A stretch of DNA of 34,038 nt from Planctomycetaceae bacterium (GTDB lineage Bacteria; Planctomycetota; Phycisphaerae; Phycisphaerales; SM1A02): assembly GCA_947474065.1 (NCBI GenBank), contig CANJHD010000024.1, forward strand, positions 1 to 34,038, in the 5' to 3' direction. The position numbers were made by a program, and so were the translations under genes. Shown here one piece after another: positions 8,249 through 16,695 of this stretch; the first letter of the stretch is position 1; each line of letters starts with the position of its first letter. Below the pieces are notes generated by a model, which made no database searches, was not told the DNA's origin, and saw nothing but the letters and a program-made list of their open reading frames with translations.

Positions 8249-9505
8249 ATGCGCTTGCTCCCGATCTGCGCCACCCTCCTCGCCGCCGCGATATCCGCGG
8301 GAGCGATGGCGCAACAGGACTTCAAGCTCGACGACAGCGACCGATGGAAGGAACTGGATGCGCCAGCCCCAGGCACCCCGGCCGCCGTGGTGCGCTTGGC
8401 GAAGTTAGCTCTGGCGAAGGGTGAGCCCAAGCGCGCCCTCGTACTTATGGACGCGTGGCTCGAACGATTCCCCACCGACTCGCTCCGCCCGGAGGCGCTC
8501 CTCACCCGTGCCGATGCAAAGATGGCATTGAAGGAGGAGTATGACGCTCTGTTTGACCTTGAAGAAATCGCGCGTCGTTATGCGTACACGGCTTCGTTCA
8601 TCCCGGCACTTGAACGCGAACTCGATATCTCAAAGATGTATGCGGGCGGTCTCAAGCGCAAGTTCTGGGGCACATTCCGTTGGGTGAATACCGACGATGA
8701 CGCGCAGGAAATTCTGATTCGAATCCAAGAACGCCTCCCCGGCAGCGCACTCGCTGAGAAGGCCGGCATGGAGCTCGCGGATTTCTATTACGACCGCCGC
8801 GACATGTCGCTCGCTGCTGATGCATACGACCTCTATGTGCAGAACTATCCGCGCTCACGCTTGGTGGATAAGGCGCGCCTGCGGCTGATTGCCGCATACT
8901 GCTCCGGCTACAAGGGCCCGCAGTTTGACGCGAAGGGCTTGCAGGAAGCCTCAGCAAAGCTGCGCGAATTGCAGGCCACCGAGCCACAGATGGCAAAGCA
9001 GATTGGTGCCGAGGCAATCCTGCTGCGCATCTACGAAAGCGAAGCAGAGAAGCGGCTGACGACTGCTAACTGGTATTGGCAGATCGGCGATCCCATCAGC
9101 GCCGAGCGTGAGATTCGCGCGCTTGTGAAGAAGTACCCACGATCGGTCTCCACGATCCAGGCACTACGAGCGATCAAAGATGTGCTTGCACAGTTGCCTG
9201 AATCCGTGCGCAAGTCAGCGCCGGATTACGCCGCGATCCGAGCGGAGTTAATCAAGGACTCGCGCGCCGCCGCAACCATCGGTCCCGCTGCCGAAGACAT
9301 CATCGAAGAGAAGATCAAGATTGACGAGAAGTTCTCGACGCAATCCGGCACCGTTGAGATGCCGGAGAAGAAACCCGAAACACCAGCGAAGGATGCTGTG
9401 CCTCCGGCCCCGGCTGCTGCTCCCGCGCCGGCTCCAGTTGAACCAGCTCCGGCCGCAACACCCGCGCCAGCTCCCTCACCCGCTCCCGCAGCGCCGTCAA
9501 TCTAA
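8249..9505 (+). CDS. BamD-like periplasmic TPR protein with Pro/Ala tail
   Basis: A 418-residue exported protein. The first ~22 residues are a Sec signal peptide with an AMA-Q cleavage site and no lipobox cysteine. The body is made of tetratricopeptide-like helices with repeated patterns such as ALVLMDAWLERFPTDSL, AADAYDLYVQNYPRSRLVDKA and EIRALVKKYPRSV, spaced as in YfiO/BamD. The last ~45 residues are a low-complexity Ala/Pro tail. BamD proteins help fold outer-membrane proteins but are normally lipoproteins of ~250 aa, so this is a longer soluble relative and the exact role is open. The stop is followed directly by the start of the LptE-like gene, suggesting an envelope-assembly operon. 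Only 25 bases separate its start from the divergent lipid kinase start. Confidence 0.75.
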   Translation: MRLLPICATLLAAAISAGAMAQQDFKLDDSDRWKELDAPAPGTPAAVVRLAKLALAKGEPKRALVLMDAWLERFPTDSLRPEALLTRADAKMALKEEYDALFDLEEIARRYAYTASFIPALERELDISKMYAGGLKRKFWGTFRWVNTDDDAQEILIRIQERLPGSALAEKAGMELADFYYDRRDMSLAADAYDLYVQNYPRSRLVDKARLRLIAAYCSGYKGPQFDAKGLQEASAKLRELQATEPQMAKQIGAEAILLRIYESEAEKRLTTANWYWQIGDPISAEREIRALVKKYPRSVSTIQALRAIKDVLAQLPESVRKSAPDYAAIRAELIKDSRAAATIGPAAEDIIEEKIKIDEKFSTQSGTVEMPEKKPETPAKDAVPPAPAAAPAPAPVEPAPAATPAPAPSPAPAAPSI

Positions 9506-10054
9506 ATGAGCTTCTTCATGAATCGCGCCCCACTCCTCTGCCTTGCGCTGATCGCGGCGCCACTCCTGATCAGTTGCGACTCCGCCCCCACAACGGGCGA
9601 AGCCTCGGAGGGCTACTCGATGCGCAGTCGCTTTCCCAAGGAGTACCGCACGATCTCCGTGGCTCTCTTTGCCAACGACACCTTTGACCGCCCGATCAAC
9701 GGTGAATTGACCGAGGCGCTCATCAAAGAAGTGCAAGCAATGACCCCCTACCACATCGCTTCCGATGCCCGGGCGGACACGCTGCTACGTGGAACGGTGA
9801 GGAAGCGAACGTTGCGTGAACTTTCCAAGAGCGTCAGTACCGGCCTCAGCGAAGAAATGCTCTATGAGGTGACTGTGGACTGGGAGTGGATCGACCAGCG
9901 CACCGGCAAAGTGATTGTTGCGCGCAACGGCTTCCTCGGAAGTGCCCTCTTTGTGCCCAGCCGGCCATCCTCTGAGCCGACCGATATCGGGCGAATTGCC
10001 GTGGTTCAGAATTTAGCCACAGATATCGTCGCAAATTTACAAGGAAACTGGTGA
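9506..10054 (+). CDS. lptE: LptE-like outer-membrane lipoprotein
   Basis: A 182-residue lipoprotein with a hydrophobic signal peptide ending in the lipobox LISC (Cys about residue 24). The mature part fits the LptE family: ISVALFANDTFDRPINGELTEALIKEV, where a conserved short strand is followed by a helix, then a DTLLRGTV strand and a VDWEWIDQRTGKVI strand. LptE plugs the LptD translocon that places lipopolysaccharide in the outer membrane. Its ATG follows the preceding stop with no gap, and its own stop overlaps the ftsH GTG. The family is divergent, so the assignment rests on pattern and size rather than on catalytic residues. Confidence 0.72.
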   Translation: MSFFMNRAPLLCLALIAAPLLISCDSAPTTGEASEGYSMRSRFPKEYRTISVALFANDTFDRPINGELTEALIKEVQAMTPYHIASDARADTLLRGTVRKRTLRELSKSVSTGLSEEMLYEVTVDWEWIDQRTGKVIVARNGFLGSALFVPSRPSSEPTDIGRIAVVQNLATDIVANLQGNW

Positions 10055-12168
10055 TTCCTACATTTCCGACCGATCCTGCATATCGTTCCCGAGCACCCAT
10101 GACATCCAACGACTCCAGCACTCTCGATACCACCGCCATTTACTTCGCTGATGAGGACCCCCGCAGCCGCGGTGGGAGGCCCGAAGGTCGCGGCGGCCCG
10201 CCGTCACCACTGCCCAAGCGCGGCGGCGGCGTCCTCACGTGGGTCATGTTGGCTGCACTACTGGGCCTTGTCTATGTGGTCCTCACTTCAAGCAGCACGC
10301 CAGGCATGAAGGTCTCGTGGTCGCAGTTCATCACCTACGCCAAAGAAGGCAAACTCACTGGCCCAGTGGAAGTCACGGAATCGCAGGCCATCGCGAAGCT
10401 CAAGCCCGGCAGCGTGCCCGGAGTGACCGAAGACAAGAATCCAACGCCAGTCACGGTTCTGCTCGACCCGCGCGCCATGGACACGTACTACGCCGAGCTC
10501 CGCAAGGAAGGCATTGAATTCAATGTCAATGTCGGCAGCTCCATCATTGGTCAACTGTTCCTGACGATCATTGGACCGCTGCTCCTCTTTGGAGCGCTGA
10601 TCTTCTTCTTGTCTCGCTCAATGCGAGGCGCAGGCGGCGGACCCGGCGGCATGCTCGGTAGCTTTGGCAAGAGCCGGCACCGCGTACAAACGAAGGAGAG
10701 CGTGAATGTCACCTTCGCTGATGTGGCCGGTATTGACGAAGCGAAGGAAGAAGTTTCTGAACTCGTTGAGTTCCTGAAGAATCCAAAGCGCTTTCAGAAA
10801 CTCGGCGGACGCATTCCGCGCGGAGTGCTTCTTGAAGGACCTCCGGGCTGCGGCAAGACGCTGCTTGCTCGCGCCATTGCGGGTGAGGCGGATGTGCCGT
10901 TCTTCTCGATTTCGGGTTCAGATTTCGTTGAAATGTTCGTCGGCGTCGGCGCTAGCCGTGTTCGCGACCTCTTCAAGCAGGCCAAAGAGAATTCCCCGTG
11001 CATCATCTTCTTGGATGAAATCGATGCCGTCGGTCGGCGCCGCGGCGGTGGATTCTCGTCGGGCGGTCATGATGAACGCGAGCAGACACTCAACGCGATC
11101 CTTGTAGAGATGGACGGCTTCGAGGCGTCTGATCAGGTGATCGTGATTGCTGCAACCAATCGTGCTGATGTGCTTGACCCTGCCCTGACGCGCCCCGGTC
11201 GATTTGACCGCGTGGTTGGTGTGAGTCCGCCGGATGTCGTGGGTCGCCGACAGATTCTTGGCGTCCATTCCAAGAAGGTAAAGCTTGGACCAGATGTCAA
11301 CCTTGACAAGATCGCACGCGCCACACCAAGTTTCAGCGGTGCTGACTTGGCGGCGTTGATCAACGAAGCTGCCATCATCGCCACCATGGCCGACAAAGAT
11401 GTGATCGAGATGGTGGACTTTGAAGAAGCGCGCGACAAGGTGCGCTGGGGCCGCGCAAAGAAGAGCCGAAAGATCGAGGAGCAGGAACGCATTGCTACCG
11501 CCTACCACGAGGCTGGACATGCGGTTGTGCAGGTGCTCACGGAAGATGCCGACCCGCTACACAAGGTCACCATCATTCCGCGCGGTCAAGCAATGGGCAC
11601 CACATTCAGCCTTCCTGAGAAGGATCGCTACGGATATGGCCGCAAGTACTGCGAAGCCACCATGCGCGTTCTGTGCGCGGGTCGCATTGCCGAAGCGAAG
11701 AAGACTGGTGACATTTCCAGTGGCGCTGGCATGGATATCAAGATGGTGACGCGGATTGCGCGTGCCATGGTGCTTGAATGGGGGATGAGCGAACGTCTCG
11801 GATTCGTCAGTTACAAGGGCGAAGACAGCCGCGAGGCGTTCATTCCTGAGAAGGACTATTCACCAGAAACGGCGCATCTGATTGACGAAGAGATTCGCCA
11901 CATGGCTGAACATGCCTTTGCGGACACCGCTCGCCTGATTGATCAGCACTGGGATCAAGTGGTTGCAGTTGCCGAGGCGCTTCTGAAGTACGAAACGCTT
12001 TCGAAGGACGACGTGGACCGCGTCATGCGCGGCGAAGCGCCGGCCAAGCCCACGGTTGCTGATCTCTTAGGTGCAGAGATGGCAAAGGCGGCGCCGAAGG
12101 CTGTACTGCCAGCTCCAACCACGAAGCCAGACGACGGCCCTGCGGGCGCAATACCTCTGCCGGCGTAA
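10051..12168 (+). CDS. ftsH: ATP-dependent zinc metalloprotease FtsH
   Basis: A membrane-anchored AAA+ protease of 705 residues that degrades misfolded membrane proteins and regulators. In order it shows a Gly/Pro-rich cytoplasmic leader, membrane helix 1 (about 62-80), a periplasmic segment, and membrane helix 2 (about 166-187). The AAA module has Walker A GPPGCGKT (263-270), the pore loop MFVGVGA, Walker [10 protein letters not shown] and an arginine-finger segment RPGRFDR. The zinc-site HEAGH is at 486-490, with a likely third ligand Asp in GAGMDI. The C-terminus is a Pro/Ala tail. The GTG start at 10051 is preceded by AAGGAA (10041-10046) and overlaps the lptE stop (GTGA). An ATG at 10099 is a possible alternative with a weaker ribosome site. 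Confidence 0.96.
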   Translation: MIPTFPTDPAYRSRAPMTSNDSSTLDTTAIYFADEDPRSRGGRPEGRGGPPSPLPKRGGGVLTWVMLAALLGLVYVVLTSSSTPGMKVSWSQFITYAKEGKLTGPVEVTESQAIAKLKPGSVPGVTEDKNPTPVTVLLDPRAMDTYYAELRKEGIEFNVNVGSSIIGQLFLTIIGPLLLFGALIFFLSRSMRGAGGGPGGMLGSFGKSRHRVQTKESVNVTFADVAGIDEAKEEVSELVEFLKNPKRFQKLGGRIPRGVLLEGPPGCGKTLLARAIAGEADVPFFSISGSDFVEMFVGVGASRVRDLFKQAKENSPCIIFLDEIDAVGRRRGGGFSSGGHDEREQTLNAILVEMDGFEASDQVIVIAATNRADVLDPALTRPGRFDRVVGVSPPDVVGRRQILGVHSKKVKLGPDVNLDKIARATPSFSGADLAALINEAAIIATMADKDVIEMVDFEEARDKVRWGRAKKSRKIEEQERIATAYHEAGHAVVQVLTEDADPLHKVTIIPRGQAMGTTFSLPEKDRYGYGRKYCEATMRVLCAGRIAEAKKTGDISSGAGMDIKMVTRIARAMVLEWGMSERLGFVSYKGEDSREAFIPEKDYSPETAHLIDEEIRHMAEHAFADTARLIDQHWDQVVAVAEALLKYETLSKDDVDRVMRGEAPAKPTVADLLGAEMAKAAPKAVLPAPTTKPDDGPAGAIPLPA

Positions 12169-12201
12169 GGCTCGCGGTTTATCTCACGACTACAGAAAGC
12201 G

Positions 12202-12549
12202 CTACGCCAAGCGCACAAGCTTGGCCATGCACGCTGCATTCGCGCCGTGAATCCGAAAGGATTTCTGCGCTTGTGCTGGACCGGACTCAAGAACCACCGC
12301 GCGCGTTGGTAGGTCGCATGCGGTGGCAAGCAATGCGCAGATCGATGCGTTGGCACGCCCGCCTTCGGGTGGCGCGGAGATCCGCACTTTCAACCGATCG
12401 CCCAACGTTCCAGCAATCGAATCACGGCTCGCGCCGGGCACCGCCTTCACTCGAATGATGATGTCGGCACCGTGAATTGCCATCCACGGTGGCAACGGTG
12501 CGGCACCACCGGCAGCGTCCGCAGCAGACGCGTCGCTCGTGTTACTCAT
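12202..12549 (-). CDS. DUF167 (YggU-like) family protein
   Basis: A 115-residue protein with a short Ala-rich leader followed by the DUF167 core: IIIRVKAVPGASRDSI, LKVRISAPPEGGRANASI, then an RAVVLESGPAQAQKSFRI strand-helix pattern. Bacterial members (YggU) have no firmly established function. The ATG at 12549 shares a base with the uvrC stop (TGATG), and a GTG one codon upstream is also possible. It ends 33 bases from the convergent ftsH stop. Co-transcription with uvrC is likely from the overlap. Confidence 0.87.
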   Translation of the reverse strand: MSNTSDASAADAAGGAAPLPPWMAIHGADIIIRVKAVPGASRDSIAGTLGDRLKVRISAPPEGGRANASICALLATACDLPTRAVVLESGPAQAQKSFRIHGANAACMAKLVRLA

Positions 12550-13964
12550 CACCCGTCCTCGCCGAATGTTCGCTTACGACGCAGAATGTGGTGGTAATGC
12601 TGAGCGAAGCGATGCGCTTCATCGCGGATCGATTGGCAGAGACGCAGGCCAGCGTTGTTGCGCGCGAGCCGAATCGGCTCGCTTTCGCGCTGGACATAAA
12701 TGAGTTCTTCCTTCTTCGCCAAACTAATCACCATCGGCGGCTGCACATCAAGTGACTCGAACGCCTCGAGCGCTGCGTGCAATTGGCCGAGACCGCCATC
12801 GACAAGAATGACGTCGGGAAAGATTTCCGCGCCCTCGCCTGCCTCGCGATAACGACGGCTCACAACTTCGCGCATCGATCGGTAGTCGTCGTTCTGCGCG
12901 CTTTCAATCCGGTAACGGCGATACGCATCCTTGAAGGGGCGACCATCGATGAAACAGACCTTGCTGCCAACTGTCTCTGCGCCACCAAGATGGGCGATGT
13001 CAATCGCCTCCATGCATCGAATCGGGCGATCAAGTCCAAGCGTGCGCTGCAGACTGCGCGTGCCGACGGTTGGATCACCTGCAAAGATCGTGATTTCTGG
13101 CTGCCAGTCGTACTCTTCGCCGCTGCGCGTTTCGCGATCGTCAAGCTTGGAGAGCGCATGGATCTGATCGCGCAACACCGCCGCGTCCTCAAATCGGCGC
13201 TCCTCGGAAGCCTTCTCCATCTCCGCCTGCAACTCACGCGTCAGGGCGCTGCGCTTGGAACCAAGGAACCGTAGAAAGCGATCAATGTCACCCCGATACC
13301 GTTCCTTGCCAACAAGGTTTGCGCACGGCGCGGTGCACTGGCCAATCGAGTGCAAGAGGCACGGTCGAAAGCGGCGGTTCGCAGGATCGTCAGACTTGAT
13401 GTCGAGTTCGCAGGTGCGGTATTGAAATACTCGCTGCATGAATGTCACCGCGCTGCGCAGTGCATGCACGCTTGTAAACGGACCGAAGATGCGCGCGCCG
13501 ACGAACCGCTCATCTGCGGGGTTGCGCGTGACATAGACGCCAGGAAACTCATCGCGCATCGTGACGGCGAGGTACGGGAATGTCTTGTCGTCTCGCAGCA
13601 GTTCATTGAAGCGCGGATGAATGTCCTTGACGAGGCGACTCTCGAGGAGCAATGCCTCCCACTCGGCTTCGCATTCAAGAATGTCAAAGTCGGTGACAAC
13701 ATCAAGCATTGGCTGCTTGCGGCCGCCAAGATCAGCGCTTGCAACGAAGTAACTCGAGACCCGGTCCGGCAGGCAAAGGGCCTTTCCGATGTACAGCACC
13801 GTGCCGGCCGAATCCTTCATGAGATAGACCCCGGGAACACGCGGAAGCGCCCGCGCCTTCTCAGAAAGTCGCCGAATTCGCTCAGAACGAGCATCCGCCG
13901 ACCCGCCCGGGGATGATTCCCGGGGGTCCGGCAGGTCAGAGGATTCCGGAATTTCCGGGTGCAT
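12549..13964 (-). CDS. uvrC: Excinuclease ABC subunit C, lacking the C-terminal HhH region
   Basis: UvrC makes the two incisions in nucleotide excision repair. After a Ser/Pro-rich leader, the GIY-YIG nuclease domain starts at about residue 44 (PGVYLMKD, VLYIGKA), followed by the Cys-rich region (CLLHSIGQCTAPC), a UVR motif near 243-266, and the RNase H-like nuclease domain. The catalytic pattern is visible there: Asp in AIDIAH, Asp in ILVDGGLGQL and His in RDEAHRFA. The protein ends about 12 residues after RDEAHRFA, at 471 aa. Typical UvrC continues with two helix-hairpin-helix DNA-binding motifs to ~600 aa. Both nuclease sites look intact, so it may be active with changed DNA binding. Confidence 0.92.
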   Translation of the reverse strand: MHPEIPESSDLPDPRESSPGGSADARSERIRRLSEKARALPRVPGVYLMKDSAGTVLYIGKALCLPDRVSSYFVASADLGGRKQPMLDVVTDFDILECEAEWEALLLESRLVKDIHPRFNELLRDDKTFPYLAVTMRDEFPGVYVTRNPADERFVGARIFGPFTSVHALRSAVTFMQRVFQYRTCELDIKSDDPANRRFRPCLLHSIGQCTAPCANLVGKERYRGDIDRFLRFLGSKRSALTRELQAEMEKASEERRFEDAAVLRDQIHALSKLDDRETRSGEEYDWQPEITIFAGDPTVGTRSLQRTLGLDRPIRCMEAIDIAHLGGAETVGSKVCFIDGRPFKDAYRRYRIESAQNDDYRSMREVVSRRYREAGEGAEIFPDVILVDGGLGQLHAALEAFESLDVQPPMVISLAKKEELIYVQRESEPIRLARNNAGLRLCQSIRDEAHRFAQHYHHILRRKRTFGEDG

Positions 13965-14002
13965 GGTTGAAATTCTACGAGCCTGCAGGCGTTCAGTCTC
14001 CG

Positions 14003-14008
14003 TATACT
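14003..14008 (+). promoter_or_regulatory. -10-like TATACT upstream of the Cys-rich lipoprotein gene
   Basis: TATACT lies 65 bases before the lipoprotein start in a 109-base gap shared with the divergent uvrC. No good -35 box is found at 16-18 bases upstream, so this is only a candidate. Confidence 0.25.
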
Positions 14009-14073
14009 TCGGTTCCCTTCAGGCGCAATTTTGGTGCCGGGACGATCGGATCACCCATTTCGGAGAATCAACT

Positions 14074-14439
14074 ATGAACACTAAGAAGTTTGCCCTCGTT
14101 GCCGCTGGCCTCTGCGCCACCATGTTCTTTGCCGCCTGCGACTCCACCGAGAAGCAGAACACCGCCGCCGGAGCCATGGGCGAGAAGTCAGCCTGCTGCA
14201 CCGACGCCAAGAAGTGCGATACGAAGTGCACCGGCGACGCCAAGACCTGCACCAAGGGTGACGAGTGCTGCATGAAGAAGGCTGCCGCAACGACCCCAGC
14301 TGTTGCCCCAGGCGCAGTTGGCGACAAGAAGGAAGGCGGCTGCTGCGCTACCACCAAGACTTCGGCCAAGACCGAAAGCTGCTGCCCAGCCATGAAGGAT
14401 GGCGCGAAGTGCCCAGTCACTGGCACGACGAACGGCTAA
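14074..14439 (+). CDS. Small cysteine-rich lipoprotein
   Basis: A 121-residue secreted lipoprotein of unknown function. The signal peptide ends in the lipobox FAAC, giving an N-terminal lipidated Cys at residue 22. The mature 100 residues contain 13 cysteines, including four CC pairs (SACC, DECC, GGCC, ESCC), along with many Lys, Thr and Ala residues. This composition suggests metal binding, as in metallothionein-like proteins, or extracellular disulfides, but no known fold is recognised. ATG at 14074 is preceded by GGAGA at 14062-14066, a good ribosome site. The gene stands alone, with its own promoter region and two hairpins downstream, which suggests a separate and perhaps strongly expressed transcript. 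Confidence 0.8.
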   Translation: MNTKKFALVAAGLCATMFFAACDSTEKQNTAAGAMGEKSACCTDAKKCDTKCTGDAKTCTKGDECCMKKAAATTPAVAPGAVGDKKEGGCCATTKTSAKTESCCPAMKDGAKCPVTGTTNG

Positions 14440-14445
14440 TCCGTT

Positions 14446-14465
14446 GCAGGGCCATGACGCCCTGC
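14446..14465 (+). terminator. Short hairpin after the Cys-rich lipoprotein gene
   Basis: A perfect 7-bp stem (GCAGGGC / GCCCTGC) with a 6-base loop starts seven bases after the stop codon. It is followed by only three T residues, so on its own it is a weak terminator or a 3'-end stabilising hairpin. Confidence 0.4.
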
Positions 14466-14484
14466 TTTGCTGATTGAAATTTCC

Positions 14485-14519
14485 GCACGCCCGCCTCAAT
14501 GGCGGGCGTGCGTGTTTTT
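14485..14519 (+). terminator. Rho-independent terminator
   Basis: A perfect 11-bp stem (left arm 14485-14495, right arm 14501-14511) with a 5-base loop TCAAT is followed by GTGTTTTT. This is a textbook intrinsic terminator for the Cys-rich lipoprotein transcript, and it separates it from pyrC. Confidence 0.85.
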
Positions 14520-14614
14520 GCCGCCACCTTGCCCCCGCAACCGCCGCGTGACTAGCGTTTCCCGCGCGTTCGTATGCGCCGCCCGGCACCCCGTTCGGAG
14601 TAACCTTCCACGCG

Positions 14615-15928
14615 ATGAGCACCACCCTGCTGCGCGCTGGTCGAGTGATTTGCCCAGACTCCGGAATCGACGGTACTGGCGATGTCCTCCTGAATGGCGG
14701 CCGGATCGCCGCGATCAGCATGAAGCGCGGCGAACTCTCCGCAGCCGGAGCCGAGGTCGTCGACTGTGATGGTCTCATGGTGTGCCCTGGCCTCATTGAC
14801 CCACACGTGCATTTACGGGAGCCGGGCGGCGAGCACAAGGAAACGATCGCCACGGGCGTCGCTGCGGCCATCGCCGGCGGATTTACCAGCGTCTGCTGCA
14901 TGCCGAACACGACACCATGCCTTGATTCCGGACCGCTTGTTGAGTTCGTACGCCTACGCGCTCGTGAGGCAAACTTGGCGCGCGTGTTTGTTGCGGGCGC
15001 CGCGACGGTTGGCCGCGCTGGCGAACAACTCGCACCGATGGCTGCAATGAAACAAGCGGGCGCCGTGGCCTTCACCGATGACGGAGACGGCATCGCGAAC
15101 GCGCAAATGATGTTGCGCGTACTGCAAATGGCAAAGGTAGTTGGCTGTGCATTCATGCAGCACTGCCAAGAAGCAACACTCACTCAGGGCGCCGCCATGA
15201 ACGCTGGCCCGCTGCAAGTAAAGCTTGGTCTTGGGTCTTGGCCATCGATCGCTGAAGAATTGATGCTGGAGCGCGATGTCATGCTCAATCGCGCCGTGGG
15301 CGCGCGGTACCACGCGCAACATCTGTCCGCGGCCGGAAGCACGGAAATCCTGCGCCGCGCACGTGCGGCTGGTCAACCCGTGAGCGGCGAGGCAAGCCCG
15401 CACCACCTGCTCCTGACCGACGCGGCGTGTGACGACTACAACACGAACGCGAAGATGAATCCACCACTGCGCACTCGTGCCGATGTTGAAGCGCTCCGTG
15501 CTGCTGTAGCTGACGGCACAATCGATGTTCTCGCAACGGATCACGCCCCGCATACAGAGGCCGAGAAGGCGCGCGACTTTGCTCATGCATCATTCGGAAT
15601 CATTGGGCTCGAACACGCTCTTCCACTCTATGTAGAAGCACTCGTTACAAGCGGCGCGATCGGTTGGCCGCGTCTCATTGCCCTCATGACCATCCAACCA
15701 AGCAAGCTTCTTGGACTTGATGCAATGGGGCTCGGCACGCTGCGTATCGGCGCGCCAGCGGATGTGACGGTGATCGACCCCGCCGCACAATGGACCGTCG
15801 ATCTTTCGGCAAGTGTTTCCAAGAGCAGCAACAGCCCGTTCCATGGGCGAACCCTCACAGGGCGAGCGATCCATGTATTCGTAGATGGAACGGAACGACG
15901 GGCATCACTGGCCGCGCAAGTGGTGTGA
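14615..15928 (+). CDS. pyrC: Dihydroorotase, class I
   Basis: Dihydroorotase closes carbamoyl-aspartate to dihydroorotate in pyrimidine synthesis. The 437-residue amidohydrolase shows the metal-binding HVHLREPG motif (His at about 64 and 66), followed by GGFTSVCCMPNT and the class I signature AFTDDGDG. Further metal-site regions are MQHCQE, ARYHAQHLS and the C-terminal LATDHAPHT motif with its conserved Asp. The substrate-binding NAKMNPPLR segment is present too. Length fits the class I (~430 aa) enzymes. No pyrB is adjacent in the window. The ATG at 14615 has only a weak, distant ribosome site (CGGAG). Confidence 0.93.
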   Translation: MSTTLLRAGRVICPDSGIDGTGDVLLNGGRIAAISMKRGELSAAGAEVVDCDGLMVCPGLIDPHVHLREPGGEHKETIATGVAAAIAGGFTSVCCMPNTTPCLDSGPLVEFVRLRAREANLARVFVAGAATVGRAGEQLAPMAAMKQAGAVAFTDDGDGIANAQMMLRVLQMAKVVGCAFMQHCQEATLTQGAAMNAGPLQVKLGLGSWPSIAEELMLERDVMLNRAVGARYHAQHLSAAGSTEILRRARAAGQPVSGEASPHHLLLTDAACDDYNTNAKMNPPLRTRADVEALRAAVADGTIDVLATDHAPHTEAEKARDFAHASFGIIGLEHALPLYVEALVTSGAIGWPRLIALMTIQPSKLLGLDAMGLGTLRIGAPADVTVIDPAAQWTVDLSASVSKSSNSPFHGRTLTGRAIHVFVDGTERRASLAAQVV

Positions 15929-15984
15929 TCGGCTTCTAACATTCGTCATTCGTACTGCCCCGCCGCCGCTACCATTCCGCCCTC

Positions 15985-16254
15985 GTGACCACGCAACGCG
16001 AACAAGTCGCCACTGCCGTACGCGAAATCCTTCAGGTGGACCTCAAGTTCACCGGTATGGATCTTCCCGACGATCTACCGCTCATCGGCGGCGGACTTGC
16101 ACTGGACTCACTGGACTTGCTGATGTTGGTAACCGGCATCGAGAAACGATTTGGACACAAGATTGCTCCCAAGAAGCTTGGCAAAGAAACGATGTCGAGC
16201 GTTGGGGTGTTCATTACATTTGCGCACGCAGAGTTGTTGGCGGCAGGCAAGTGA
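15985..16254 (+). CDS. Acyl carrier protein
   Basis: An 89-residue carrier protein. The phosphopantetheine site is the serine (about residue 42) in LALDSLDLLMLV, within the usual helix 2 context, and the C-terminal helices fit a short carrier domain. It starts with GTG at 15985. Its 3' end overlaps the downstream dehydratase start by four bases, so the two are one unit. Pairing with a hotdog dehydratase next to a ketosynthase operon argues that it carries the growing chain in the specialised pathway described here rather than in housekeeping fatty acid synthesis. Confidence 0.9.
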   Translation: MTTQREQVATAVREILQVDLKFTGMDLPDDLPLIGGGLALDSLDLLMLVTGIEKRFGHKIAPKKLGKETMSSVGVFITFAHAELLAAGK

Positions 16255-16688
16255 ACCACGGTTCGCCCGATCATGTCTTGCCGCACCGCGATCCGTTCTT
16301 GTTTGTAACTGAAATTCGCGAACTCGGCGACGGCGCAGTGCAGGCAACGTGGAACGTGCGCGGCGACGAGGACTTTCTGCGCGGGCACTTTCCTGACGGC
16401 GCCATCGTTCCCGGAGTGTTGATCGGCGAGGCGCTCGCGCAAGCCGCTGGCATTGCGTTGACCTCCTTGCCAGGAGAAGGAACCGGACCGCGTCGACCGG
16501 GGTTCTTGGCGCACATCAACCTGCGGTTCCACGCGCCCGCGCATCCGCCCTGCCAGATTGACCTCAGTGCCAAGGTCTCCGGAGGCATGGGAGCGCTGCA
16601 TCAATTTGATGTAGTAGCTCACTGTCAATCGGAACGACTGGCTTCTGGAATTCTGGTCTTAGCGGTTCCGCAGACGAAAGAGCAATGA
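16251..16688 (+). CDS. FabZ-like 3-hydroxyacyl-ACP dehydratase
   Basis: A 145-residue single hotdog-fold protein of the FabZ group, expected to dehydrate 3-hydroxyacyl-ACP to the trans-2-enoyl form. The N-terminal LPHRDPFLFV motif matches FabZ's LPHR-x-PFL. The active-site stretch reads LRGHFPDGAIVPGVLIGEALAQAAG, with the catalytic His in GHFP and Glu in GEALAQ. The start is GTG at 16251, overlapping the carrier-protein stop (GTGA); the much longer upstream frame only reads through the carrier gene. It ends seven bases before the convergent AMP ligase stop. In aryl polyene loci this enzyme type supplies the conjugated double bonds. Confidence 0.9.
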   Translation: MNHGSPDHVLPHRDPFLFVTEIRELGDGAVQATWNVRGDEDFLRGHFPDGAIVPGVLIGEALAQAAGIALTSLPGEGTGPRRPGFLAHINLRFHAPAHPPCQIDLSAKVSGGMGALHQFDVVAHCQSERLASGILVLAVPQTKEQ

Positions 16689-16695
16689 GTGACTG

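Noticed and set aside
14188-15183. 331-codon minus-strand open frame across the Cys-rich lipoprotein and pyrC
   Set aside because: It crosses a strong terminator and is antisense to the well-supported pyrC; its composition is low in hydrophobic residues and matches no family.
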